64,000 nucleotides of DNA from Megalopta genalis (taxonomy: Eukaryota > Arthropoda > Insecta > Hymenoptera > Halictidae), in NCBI RefSeq assembly GCF_051020955.1, contig NC_135013.1:26563302-26627301 (forward strand), in the 5' to 3' direction. Positions within the stretch are counted from its first letter, which is position 1. Each line of letters opens with the position of its first letter. Under the pieces are notes generated by a model, which was given only the letters and a program-made list of their open reading frames with translations, was not told where the DNA came from and did not search any database. Position numbers and translations under genes: made by a program. This document shows, piece by piece, positions 9,876 to 20,641 of the stretch.

Positions 9876-10745
9876 ATTTTACGTTCGAGCTTTTTCTTAT
9901 TGCAATGTTCGTATTTAAGACTACTTCTAACTAGAAAAATTTCGACGGGACTCAGAAGACTTTAATTATAAATGAAGAGACGAATGATTAATGTTAAAAT
10001 ATCAATAGCCAGTTATAAAGACCTTATTTATAAGCATTTTATATTATGAGCATATAAATGAGCATTTTAAAAATCCGCACATGCTATAAATGCATAAAAA
10101 TCCGCAGTCCACTCATGATTACTCGAGACCCGAAGTATCCCGAACACTCGAATAAAGATACTGTAGTATATCGAGGACGACAGTTCAGAGACGTAGTCAC
10201 CTATGAAATTAATCGCGAGAAGTCATCGAGCTTCCTAATGCTCGTGCACCGAAGTTTCTAGCCGACGTGAGAACCCGCGTCCAATTGTGCGCGAAACAGG
10301 AGGAAGCGGCGCCGCTTCCTGATGAGCCGGCATTAATCCCGGTCAATCTTTCCGACGCGTTGATTCGCGCGGCATCAGAAATGGAAATGATAGAATCACG
10401 CGGAAACGGCGCCACGCGGCAACTCCCACGGTCCATTGGCAATCGCGGTACGAGCAATGTGAAAATTCACGGCGTGGCCGTGGAACGCGCGGGATGCGGA
10501 ATCGCTGCGAGATCATCGACATAGACCTACTGAAAGCGTGATTTCTTTTCAAATTGGAGCTAACGTTTCCTTCCTCGTATCTCTTGAAAAGCTGGTTCTA
10601 CGAGCCGTGGAAATTAGACCAAGATGATTATCGTATAACGTTCGCTTTGTTTTATTGAAGTATATTCTTCAGTTTTAAGATTATTATTTATCGACGGGTT
10701 CGAACCTTTTGTCACAGTGAGAGAAAATAGTAATAATGTAGTGGT
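9876..10745. other. Mixed AT-rich/CpG-rich spacer with a repeat fragment
   Basis: The piece around 10075-10125 (ATGCATAAAAATCCGCAGTC) matches the end of the duplicated units near 60440 and 60715, so it is a fragment of that interspersed family. The rest shows no gene. Confidence 0.45.
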
Positions 10746-10762
10746 CACACACACACACACAG
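10746..10762. repeat. (CA)n microsatellite
   Basis: About eight CA dinucleotides. Confidence 0.85.
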
Positions 10763-10794
10763 GGACGGATAAAATAATAAAACTGAATCTAAAA

Positions 10795-11054
10795 AACAAT
10801 AATAATATAATAATAATAGTAATAATAATGAAGAAATAAATAAATAAGAAACCAAGTAGTAATAATAATAAATAAAACCAAATAATGATAGTAATAATAA
10901 ATAAAACTAAATAATGATAGTAATAATAATAAATTAAACCAAATAATGATAGTAATAATAATAAATAAAACCAAATAATAATATTAATAATAATAAATAA
11001 AACCAAATAATGATAGTAATAATAATAAATAAAACCAAATAATAATAATAATCA
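10795..11054. repeat. AT-rich minisatellite, about 33-36 bp period
   Basis: Repeated units containing AATAAAACCAAATAATGATA and TAATAATAATAA. Minus-strand Ile/Leu/Tyr frames are repeat shadows. Confidence 0.85.
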
Positions 11055-12590
11055 GCCAGCGAGATGAAATCCACCGACACACAGTGGTCAGTTTTCATGC
11101 AAAAAACTGAAAAAAAACATATTGCCTCCTCATTCTTTGAAAGTGATGTAATCCATTTTTTAAAACAAAATGAGATATCACATAATTTATGATTAATCTA
11201 GCGAGAGATAAAAAGATGTCCTGTGACATAATTCGAGTACATGCTAAGCACATTAAATTCCGTAAAAATTATTTACTTTCAAAGAACAAAAAGATTATAA
11301 ACGATGACACAGATTTAGGATTACTTGAAGACGGGTAATATAAATAGTAAAAGAGAAAAATCATAACAAACAACAAGCCAATTAATTGACTTCTAGTGAA
11401 TAAATGACGCGATTACGGGAACATTCTCTAAAACCGACTTTCCTCCGTTTTTTGCACGGGAACCGACGACTGTGCGCGACGCGCGATCCGCGGCCAAGCC
11501 TCGGCTCTCGAAAAAAAGAAGAAAGTCGCGTCCCCGAGCGCAGTTTGTAACTGTCCGCGTCCGTGGAAACGGGCAGGTCGTTCGCGAATTAGCCGGTTTC
11601 TCGCTGATTAGCAGCGGTAATAGGTGTCTCCGCGGTGGCATCGATCAGCCGCGTGTCACCTGGCCGCAAATGGGTCACTCGGTGCACTCTGGTCGCCGAT
11701 CGTCGGCCGCTAACTGTACCGCACGCCCGAGATCGAAATCGGAGATTCGCCTCGCGTCCAGGAATCGATTTTCCGCGATCTCGATCTCGAGTCTCTCTGT
11801 CCCGACCTCGTCCCCCCCCCCCCCCGATCTCGCGGCTCCTCTTCGGTTCCACCGAAACGCGACCGCCTCGATCTTCGCGGAAGAGAGCGGTCGCCGGGTT
11901 GGAACGCGTCGCGATGACGAACCAGAGATATCGGCGAGAGCCGGCTACCGTGAAACTCGTAACGCGAGCTTCCTCTTCCTCCTGGAGCTATTGTTCGAGC
12001 CACGGCGCGGCTAATCGACTGAGACCGACACCGTGATATTCCGTAAATGATCCCGCGGAATCCGCTGCAGCACCGTGTCCCGATCGTGAACGGAGCCGCG
12101 CGTGATCGATTCAAAAATCGTTTCGGCCGGATCGCATCGGTTCGAGAGCGAATCGACGGCGCATCGAATGGCGTTCAACCTGTTATCAATTTTTCTAGCG
12201 GGACGCTAGAGAGGCTGGATTCCTCCGGTAATGTCGGAACAAGCTCGCGGATAATAATCGCGGCTCGTGTCTGGAAGCGAGCCGCGGTGATCGAGCCGGG
12301 GCCAATCATCCGCGGGAAACGATCGCACTTAAAACTGTTCCCGCAAATGAAACGGCTCTAACGAAATCGGACCGATGCGGAGGTCATGATCCAATCGTCC
12401 GTCCGTACGCGGACTCGGCATCGATTTCACCCGAAATTTCAACGGACTAGCTACGGTAATGTCTCTCTAATCGACGCACAGGTTATATTAGAATTGTCTT
12501 GCTGCATCGAGGAAGTTATTAATGTCGAAGGAGTGCTAATCGAAGAAGTGCTGGCCGTACAAGAAATCGTAGAGCAAGCGGTTAATTAAT
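11055..12590. other. CpG-rich block, no supported gene
   Basis: AT-rich to 11390, then CpG-rich. It contains a 14-nt homopolymer C run at 11812-11825. A lone left terminus of MITE family A (GGTAATGTCTCTCTAATCGACGC) begins near 12454 with no matching right end. Overlapping frames in opposite strands argue against coding. Confidence 0.4.
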
Positions 12591-13680
12591 GATACTGAAG
12601 TTTAGGTTCTGGAGTTTAGATATTGGAATTTAGGTTCTGATGTTTGTGTCCTTGTATTTAGGTTTTCGAGTTTATGCCATCGAATTTTGGTCCTGGAGCT
12701 TTTAGGTTCTAGAGCTTTTAGGTTCTGGAGCTTTTAGGTTCTAGAGCTTTTGGGTCCTGGATCTTAGGTCCTGGAGTTTGGTTCCTCAAATTTGAGTCCA
12801 CGAATTTAGTTTCTGAAGTTTAGGTACTGGAGCTTAGGTTCTGGAGTTTGGTTCCTTAAATTTGAGTCCTCAAATTTAGGTTTCGAAGTTTAGGTGCTAG
12901 CGCTTAAGTCCTGGAGTTTAGGTACTGCAGCTTAGGTCCTGGAGCTTAGGTTCCAGAGTTTAGGTTCTGGAGTTTGGATCTTAGAGTTTAGGTCCTGGTT
13001 TATAGGTTCTAGAATTTAGGTTCTAGAGTGTAAGTTCTGAAGTTTGTGTCCTCAAATTTAGGTCCTCAAATTTAGGTCCTAGAGTTTAGATTCTGGAGCT
13101 TAGGTCCTGGAACTTCGATCCTGGAGTTTAAATCTTGAAGTTTAGCTTTTGGAGTTTAGCTTTAGCTTTAACTTTAGGTCGTCGAATTTAGGTCTTAAAG
13201 TTTAGGTCTTCGAATTAAAATCCTAGAGTTTAGATCGTAAAGTTTAGGTCATGTAGTTTAGTTTCTTAAATTTGAGTCCTCGAATTTAGGTTCTAGAACT
13301 TAGATCCTGGAGCTTGGGTCTCGGAGTTTAGATCTTGAAGTTCAGGTTTTGGGATTTATGTTTTCGAATTTATGTCCTAAAGTTTAGATCCTCGAGTCCT
13401 TTAAGTCCTACGGTTTAGGTCCTAGAGTTTAGGTTCTAGAATCTATCTCTTGGATCTTAAGTTCAAGATTTTAGGTTCTGGAGAGAGTTTAGGTTCTAAA
13501 ATTTGTCCTCGAATTTAGGGACTAGAATTTAGATCCTATAATTCAGTTCCTTAAATTTCAGGCCTCGAATTTAGATCCTAGAATTTAGATCCTGAAGTTT
13601 TGATACTGAAATCTATGTCCTCGAATTTGAGTCCTCGAATTTCGGTCCCAGAATTCGAATCCTAAAATTTAGGTCCTGGT
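12591..13680. repeat. 14-bp minisatellite, about 78 degenerate copies
   Basis: Over 1.09 kb the sequence is built from a 14-bp unit close to GTTTAGGTYCTGGA, for example GTTTAGGTTCTGGA, ATTTAGGTTTTCGA, GTTTGGTTCCTCAA. Occasional 16-bp units have an extra TT (GCTTTTAGGTTCTAGA). Divergence between units is high, so the array is old or weakly homogenised. No internal gene. Confidence 0.9.
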
Positions 13681-15064
13681 CGCATCGCTCCCGACTTCGA
13701 CCCAGAGACCAGCCACCGTTTCTATCACCTTAGAAGCCAGAACAGAGTTCTACGCGACAGATGGCCTAGCAAAAAGCTCAAGGTAGAAGCACCGGGCCCT
13801 TGCGGTTAGGTTATAACTGGGGTAGCGCGCAGTGGACCTTGAGAAGGTCGTTCGTCGCGGTTCGTCGCGTTTCGTCGCGGTTCGTCGTCCACATTGCTGG
13901 AATCGCCGGCTAATGGGACGATTGTAACGTCGTCGTCCGGTCTTGCGTTTCGCAGCTAGTTCTCCCGGCGGCGTCCTCGTATAGGAAGCGAGGACCTGGC
14001 CTGACCGTAATTACCGAGGCCTCGCGACTAACGACGCCCGACGCTGCTCGCCTAGAAAACGCTTCGGAATTCTGCCGCGAAAATCCCGCGAAAAAACCGT
14101 CGCGAGCTGGAGGCCTACAATCGATGGCCCAAAAAGATCGAATCGTCGGAAGACGAGACGAACAGCCTCGGAGATAACAGTTCGGAAAAATTGCGAGAGG
14201 AATCTAGGCCAGGATAGGTCTCGGTTAAACCGGGTTACGGATCCCCGGGTCCAGATAGATCTAGATTGCGCCGAGGACTGGGCTGCTGGATAGACCCAGC
14301 AGAACTCAGATCGAGGTAGCAATCCAGATGCGGCTTCCGTTCGAGCTTACCACGCCCTGAGATGCTGAGATGCCGCAAAAATGCTGGCCGAATTCTTGCG
14401 GCTCGTGTTTTTGCTCAAATATTTATTTATTTATTTATTTGTTCCTCTATTAATATACAAAGAATTCTCAAAGACTTCTCGGAACTTAAAAATTCTCGCC
14501 ATCTTTGTGATCCGAAACTTTCGAAACGCGAAATGCTTGCAATCCTCCCCTTTTTTTTCTAAGAAGTGTCCATTTCGTCAGGAACTAAAATCTTGACAAA
14601 TTTGTTTCAAAATATGAAATTATTTATTGGATATAATCGGATGAAAATTGAATGTAGTTATTATTTGATTTTGTCTGGATATAAACGATTTTAACGGATT
14701 GATGAAATCGTACCAATGAAAATGCGTCCAAAGTCTAAATACATACTGAATTGGATTATTATCAGTTGAATAAAAATAAATTAAATAAAAATCTAGGCTT
14801 CCGAGAATTCGAAACTTGTCGAGTTTCCTAGGGTTTCGAGTCTCCCGCCTCTAATATTTATCGCTGAACAGCGGATCTTCGTGGAAAATTCAAATTTTCT
14901 TCAGCAATTGTACAAAACTAAAGCTAAATAAAAATGCGTTTCTTCTGTAAACAGTTTCAATCGATTGAAAACATTGCTACAAAGTTCTTAAACGTTTCAA
15001 ATATTTTCACTTATCGTATTTCCTTTCTTAATTTTTGCAATGAATGCTCAAAATCCGCCGATTA
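13681..15064. other. Unannotated spacer
   Basis: CpG-rich to about 14350, including a small CGGTTCGTCG repeat (13855-13888), then AT-rich. No gene or RNA is recognised. Confidence 0.4.
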
Positions 15065-15279
15065 CAGTAATGTCTCCCTTACTGACGCTCAGATTGTCCA
15101 CTAAAATGGACAATTTGGGAAGAGGAGATATGATTATTCGAGCCTTGCGGCTCGTTTTTATAGTTATAAATTCTCCACAATTATAAAAATGAGCCGCAAG
15201 GCTCGAATAATCGTATCTCCTCTTCCCAAATTGTCCATTTTTGTGCGCAATCTGGGCGTCAATTAGAGAGACATTACTG
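15065..15279. mobile_element. TA-flanked palindromic MITE, family A, best copy
   Basis: Starts CAGTAATGTCTCCC and ends GAGACATTACTG, flanked by TA on both sides. It is palindromic almost end to end: GAGCCTTGCGGCTCGTTTTT in the left arm pairs with AAAAATGAGCCGCAAGGCTC in the right around a short AT centre near 15172. 215 bp, no coding capacity. This is the least eroded copy and can serve as family reference. Confidence 0.85.
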
Positions 15280-15301
15280 TATTCGTCGCATAAGTCGTTC
15301 G

Positions 15302-15545
15302 CAATTGAGCCGTTTATTTTGAAAGTGGCATAAGTCACTTTGTTTTTAAATCGATATATTCAAGGGTTCGCGTTTTAACACGTTTAAAAATATGGATGCT
15401 AACTTTCGAGAAGATTTACTTGTATTCGTTATCTCAGGATACTGATATTTTTCTCGGTATAAATAATTTCGTATAAACATTAAAAAGATCACTTTTCATT
15501 ACGGTAAAGTGACTTATGCCACTTTCAAAATAAACGGCTCAATTG
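15302..15545. mobile_element. Inverted-repeat element with perfect 40-bp arms
   Basis: The left arm 15302-15341 (from CAATTGAGCCGTTTATTTTG to AAGTCACTTT) is an exact reverse complement of 15506-15545. The arms enclose 164 bp of AT-rich sequence. A related single arm occurs at about 39030-39055 (CTACTTTCAAAATAAGTGGC). A target duplication is not clear. Probably a young MITE of an unassigned family. Confidence 0.65.
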
Positions 15546-15890
15546 TTGCCTTCTGTTATCTCGTCTATTTTCGAATAAAAATAGAGAGCATCGAGCCAAA
15601 GGCAGAGCAATTGGCCAGCTCACAGTAACCGGCTCCACTACCCCAGGAGTTAACGGTGCCGAGGTTCTAGAGCGGACTTCTTCAGGGTCTCGGCTGGTTA
15701 TAGGAGAGAACGCAATGGGACGCAGGCGCGTATTAACGCGCCGCGATTTTTCAAAGGAGCAACCGGCACGACAGCGAGCCGCCAGCTCCCGCATTCCACC
15801 CGTTTACGCGTGCCTTCGTTAAAGCCTTTCGCACCAGGAAGAGATGCCTCGTTACGCCGCCTCCTCTTATTCGTCGTCTCGTCTCCTCCC

Positions 15891-15935
15891 CGTCGTCGTC
15901 GTCGTCGTCGTCGTCGTGGTCGTCGTGGTCGTCGT
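15891..15935. repeat. (GTC)n microsatellite
   Basis: About 14 GTC/GTG trinucleotides. They read as poly-Val on + and poly-Asp on minus. Confidence 0.9.
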
Positions 15936-15963
15936 TTATTTCAACGAAGCAACAATGGAACAG

Positions 15964-15980
15964 AAAGAGAGAGAGAGAGA

Positions 15981-16020
<40 letters not shown>

Positions 16021-16030
16021 GGGAGAGAGA
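15964..16030. repeat. (GA)n microsatellite
   Basis: GA dinucleotides with GGG interruptions, and multiple GAGAG cores. Confidence 0.9.
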
Positions 16031-16666
16031 AATGCAGAAGGCGAACGGCCGAGCGCGACTCTCGGGGAGAGAAAGTTTATTACGGGCCAGAGTCGGGCCT
16101 TCGAGTGCCCCCTCCCCGCGCGGCGGTCGTGTTTCGAGTCTGTGAAAGGTGCGCTCTCGCAGGTGGTACGAATCGGCAGTCGTTGCCGTTGCCGCTCGTC
16201 GAAAGTGGATAGCACAGGTGTAACGTGTAACGTCGCCGTCCGCGGAATTCGCTCGTTTCCCCGATATCTTGCCACCCACCCTCCTGTCCCCTCGTCGAAT
16301 TATCGCCGCGGCCCCCCCACATCCTCTGTAATTGAACCTTTCGTCTGGCTGCGAAAGTCTCGTTGCGCAACTCGCGGACGCTGACACGATCGGTTTTGCA
16401 CGCGCGGATCGTCGGGAGAACACTCGGACGGCATCGCATTGTTTTTCGTCCTAATTAGAATCGTCTGGCTTCGTGGAAGCTCGGCGGACTGCGAGGCTCG
16501 CGCAGTATATCTTCCACGGGGACACGTACCGAAGGAGAAAGGGACAGGCTCTCGGATTTCCATGGTTTCGAGGAAAACCCTCATTTTTCTTGATCCCGCC
16601 GCGATGTCTGCTGCGCAACCGTCACCAATTATTATCGTTGATCGCCGAGGAACAACCCTGGAACCC

Positions 16667-16802
16667 TTGGACGTTCCTTGGACGTTCCTTGGACGTCTCT
16701 TGGACGTTCCTTGGACGTTCTTTGAACGCTCCTTGGACGTCTCTCGAACGTTCTTTGGACGTCTCTCGGACGTCTCCCGAACGTTTCTTGGACGTCTCTC
16801 GG
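16667..16802. repeat. 12-bp minisatellite (TTGGACGTTCCT)n
   Basis: About eleven copies of TTGGACGTTCCT and variants (TTGGACGTCTCT, TCGAACGTTCTT). A CpG sits at the same place in every unit. Because 12 is a multiple of three, frames stay open through it. Confidence 0.9.
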
Positions 16803-17462
16803 AATCTCGCAGCGATTATCTCTTTCTCGGCGAGCGGTCGACCGACATAAACCACACCTCGCGTTCCGAAAATGGAACGAATAACAGGCGGACGCAGGAG
16901 TCGGATAAAATCACGTCTTTTCAGCAAAGCAGCCCGGAGGAGATCAACGGAACTGTCGGCCGGCAGCCCCGGGCCCCGGCTGCGTCCTTTTAACGCTCGA
17001 TGCGTGATCGACGCATAAAGACGTCCGTGGTAATCACGAGACCCGGCCCATAATGGTATCGACGACTAATCGAGGGGCCCTTTTCGTTCGTCGTAACGGC
17101 GCTCGTTAAACGTCTCGACGGGCGTACAATGTAATGTTCGTGTCGAGCGAGCGTATTCTTGTCCCCCGAGACACGCTAACCCGCATCTTCTCCACGAATA
17201 TAAAACGCTTGTAACGCGTACACCACGGTCTCGTTCTGGGGACCGGCGAAAATGACAGGAAATTGACCGCCATTCATCGCATTACCCTCATCATTTTTGA
17301 TGCGCGAGGATGAGACACGCAGCGGAACGCGTTCCATGTTTTTACGCTGGAAATAGATCGGTCGCGCGGGACTCCGCGATCGCTGTTTTGTCATCGCCCT
17401 GACGGTTCGAAATGATCAAGCTTCTCTTCAAGTTTCAAGCTGAATGTTATGTAAGAACGGTG

Positions 17463-17943
17463 CAGTAAATTCTCCCTAATTGGCGCTCGAGTATTCAGGG
17501 TGTCCCAAAAATGTCACGCAATCCGGAAATGGCGGGTTCCTCGGATCATTTGAAGCAACTTCTTCCTTTACAAAAATGTTCTCCGAGGCACCGTTAACGA
17601 GTTATTAACGAAAAACAGTGACCAGTAAGAATCGAGTACGGCTGACGCAAGGCGGCCCAGCCAACCAGCGCACGAAGCCCAGTTCCGCTCATTGGCTCGG
17701 TCGCCTCGCGCCAACTGAGCTCGCTTCTCATTGGTCACTGTTTTTCGTTAATAACTCGTTAACGGTGCCTCGGAGAACAGTTTTGTAAAGGAAATAGTTG
17801 CTTCAAATGACCAGAGGAATCCGCCACTTTCGAATTGCGAGACATTTTTGGGACACCCTGTATAGACAATTTGGGCGGAGGAGGTCAAAGATTTGTGTTC
17901 ACTTTTATGCACAATCTGAGCATCGATTAGGCAGAATTTACTG
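17463..17943. mobile_element. TA-type MITE, family B, split by a nested element
   Basis: The left terminus CAGTAAATTCTCCCTAATTG and right terminus GGCAGAATTTACTG (followed by TA) belong to one short palindromic MITE. Its GGCGCTC...GAGCATC arms are separated by the complete family C element at 17496-17860. Without it the host element would be about 115 bp. Confidence 0.75.
17496..17860. mobile_element. MITE family C, copy 1 (nested)
   Basis: Starts CAGGGTGTCCCAAAAATGTC and ends with its near-perfect complement GACATTTTTGGGACACCCTG. The arms are about 125 bp and include GTTAACGAGTTATTAACG with its complement. A GC-rich, non-palindromic core of about 110 bp lies between inward CCAAT-type strings. 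Copies occur at 22178, 25466 and 40727, some in opposite orientation as judged from the core. TA-flanked, so probably Tc1/mariner-superfamily and non-autonomous. Confidence 0.85.
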
Positions 17944-19433
17944 TATTTCGAAATTCGTACGTTCAGCTGCCGTTTCAAAATCAAAGTTGCAAGTATTTTT
18001 TATCAAAAAAGTTTCAAAAATTATACCTCATCGGAGAGAAGAGTTATTTTAAAATTTCTCTCTCGTTTTTCTCGAAACTATATTTCTCAACCTGGTCGTC
18101 GCGAAAACTCTTGAATTGTGCATTCTTTACTTCGAACTTTCATTCAAATTTTATGGAAATATTCTGCATAGACTATTCTACAATGCAGCATACAATTTTT
18201 TTGATGCGTCAATTATTTAATTTTCTATGAGCATTTAAAGTTTAAAATCATTTCATTGTTCTTAAAGTTCCAAATTATTTTATGCTTTGAAAAATTTTTA
18301 ATTATTTCACAGTTTTAAATAAGATGAAATAAAATGAAACTTAAATAAAATAAACTTTTTAATAAATAAATTATATTAAAGATTTTCTCCGATAAAAATA
18401 GCTGTTTCCTCTTCAAACTGCAGTCATTAATATTGATATTCTCGAAAAGCCATACGCTTCATTTTAGACAATGATTTCTAATTTATGAATCGACAAAATT
18501 TGTTCAATTCGTACATCCTAATCACTTGCTAACTATAATGGACAGGAATAAATGTTCTACGAAAAATAGGATTTCGAAACTAACGAATAACTTCGGCATT
18601 TTGTACGATATCTGCATCGTAAAAAATCGAAAAACGGAACCGAACCTCTTATATTTACATTCTCTTAACAAGACTAAATCCTCGATCCAGTAATTACCTG
18701 TAAAAAAAACTCTTCCGAAACTTTATCTATTTCTTAACCTTCTCTCGAGAAGAACGCAGCATCGGAGAGGGGCGAGTCACGCGAAATTCTCTAGCACCGC
18801 GGCGACAAATTTACGACGGAGCGTGCCCTTGATTTTTCAAACGGGCAGGTTCAACCCTGACAATAAGCAGGGGCCAACCCGAGGGAAAAAGAAAAGAAAG
18901 GCAGGCAGGCAGGCACAGGCAGGCAGGCTCGCGCGAGATCGCCCACACAATGTACTCGGCTAGCGGAACACCCGGTGAATTGCGATGGAGAGATCCGAAG
19001 GGGAAACAAAACCGTGGCCGGAGGAGAGCTGCCACCGGTCGGTACCGGTACGGACGCCGATTTTTAACGTACCTCCCCGATTCGAGGCTTGTTTGCGCTG
19101 TCGCCTCGGCAAACACGCGAAAAAGCCGCGGGCAAATGTTTGCGCTGCAACGATTTTCTGGGTATGCGGTAATGTAGCGCCCGAGAGGAGGACCTTCGAT
19201 TATTTTAAGCCGATTCTCGGAGTCGCAAAAATATTATCGTTGCTCCAGGTGTACCGAAAATGTGAAGGTAACCGCGCCGATATTTAGACAACGGGAGGTA
19301 ACTTGAATTCGCGTAAACGAATTTGTTCGGGAGATGACCCTGCTGGAAATAGTGACGGACAGCTTTCGAAGTATCGACGCCGATTCGAAGGACCTCTATT
19401 CTTATCGCGGCAGAAACTGTTGGAAAATTATAA
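17944..19433. other. AT-rich then CpG-rich spacer
   Basis: AT-rich to about 18700, where no feature is visible, then CpG-rich to 19420. The weak minus-strand acceptor/donor juxtaposition near 18697 is discussed among rejected items. Confidence 0.4.
18900..18928. repeat. (GGCA)n microsatellite
   Basis: Seven GGCA tetramers with one CA interruption. Confidence 0.9.
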
Positions 19434-20015
19434 AATATACTTATAATAATATATTTATAATATATTTAATATATTTATAATGTATTTAATACATTTATAA
19501 TATGTTTAATATATTTAATACATTTATAATATATTTAATATATTTATAATGTATTTAATATATTTATAGTATATTTAATATATTTATAATATGTTTAATA
19601 TATTTATAGTATGTTTAACATATTTATAGTATGTTTAATATATTTATAATATATTTAATACATTTATAATATATTTAATATATTTATAATGTATTTAATA
19701 TATTTATAATATGTTTAATATATTTATAGTATGTTTAACATATTTATAGTATGTTTAATATATTTATAATATATTTAATACATTTATAATATATTTAATA
19801 TATTTATAGTATGTTTAATATATTTATAATATATTTAATACATTTATAATATATTTAATATATTTATAGTATGTTTAATATATTTATAATACATTTAATA
19901 TATTTATAATGTATTTAATATATTTATAGTATATTTAATATATTTATAATATATTTAATATAAATATAGTATGTCTAATATATTTATAACACATTTAATA
20001 TATTATTAATATATT
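19434..20015. repeat. 20-bp AT minisatellite with 120-bp higher-order structure
   Basis: The basic unit is TATATTTAATATATTTATAA with point variants (ATAGT, ACATT). Variant order is itself repeated: bases 19621-19680 are identical to 19741-19800, so a 120-bp block of six units has been duplicated as a whole. Confidence 0.9.
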
Positions 20016-20600
20016 TTTGATATATTTCCATAAGCTTTAAAATAACAAGTTATTGTTGTTATTGTTATCATTTCCTGTAAATGGCTAACAAAAACTGTTA
20101 GTCCCAAAAAAGGTGCAAATTAAGTAGAACAAAGACATTAAAAGACAAAAGAAAAGACTTCATAAAAAGACAAGGAAGGAAAACACATAAAGAAGACAAA
20201 ATATACATAAATTATTACAATAAGAGCGATTTTATACACTAACGCTTTTAAAATTCTCTCCTCTTTCAAACTTCACCCTACCCATTTTTGTCATAACCGC
20301 GTGAAAAATCCGCTGCCTAGTTAAGGCGCACGAGTATTGTTACGCCAGACCGCGAAAAAGTCGTCGTGTTCCGCTGGAGAGCAAAGTAGCGAATTCCTCG
20401 GACAGGAAGAAACGCAAAATTCCACGGCTCGAACGGGACACAGGCGTTTCAATCACTGTCCGTGGTTAAAAAACGGCGGAACCCATGGGTGCGATAGGAA
20501 TCTTGGTCGCGATAAGGCTCGCAGGGTGTACCTAGGAACGGTTACATGCTGCCCCGCGAACAGAATAGGGAGAAAGAGAGAGAGAGAGAGAGAGAAATAT

Positions 20601-20641
<41 letters not shown>

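Larger units (their letters stand above)
15546..17462. other. CpG-rich block with microsatellites, no supported gene
   Basis: Several open frames on both strands overlap GA and GTC repeats and the 12-bp minisatellite. None shows a domain or plausible exon borders. Confidence 0.4.

Noticed and set aside
12591..13680. TTAGG strings as insect telomeric repeats
   Set aside because: TTAGG occurs only as part of a 14-bp unit and never as consecutive pentamers.
18685..18712. Minus-strand TTTTTTTTACAG|GTAATT as a possible ratchet site
   Set aside because: The donor half is weak, there is no convincing branch point and no downstream second donor. It also opposes the strand of the two strong sites.
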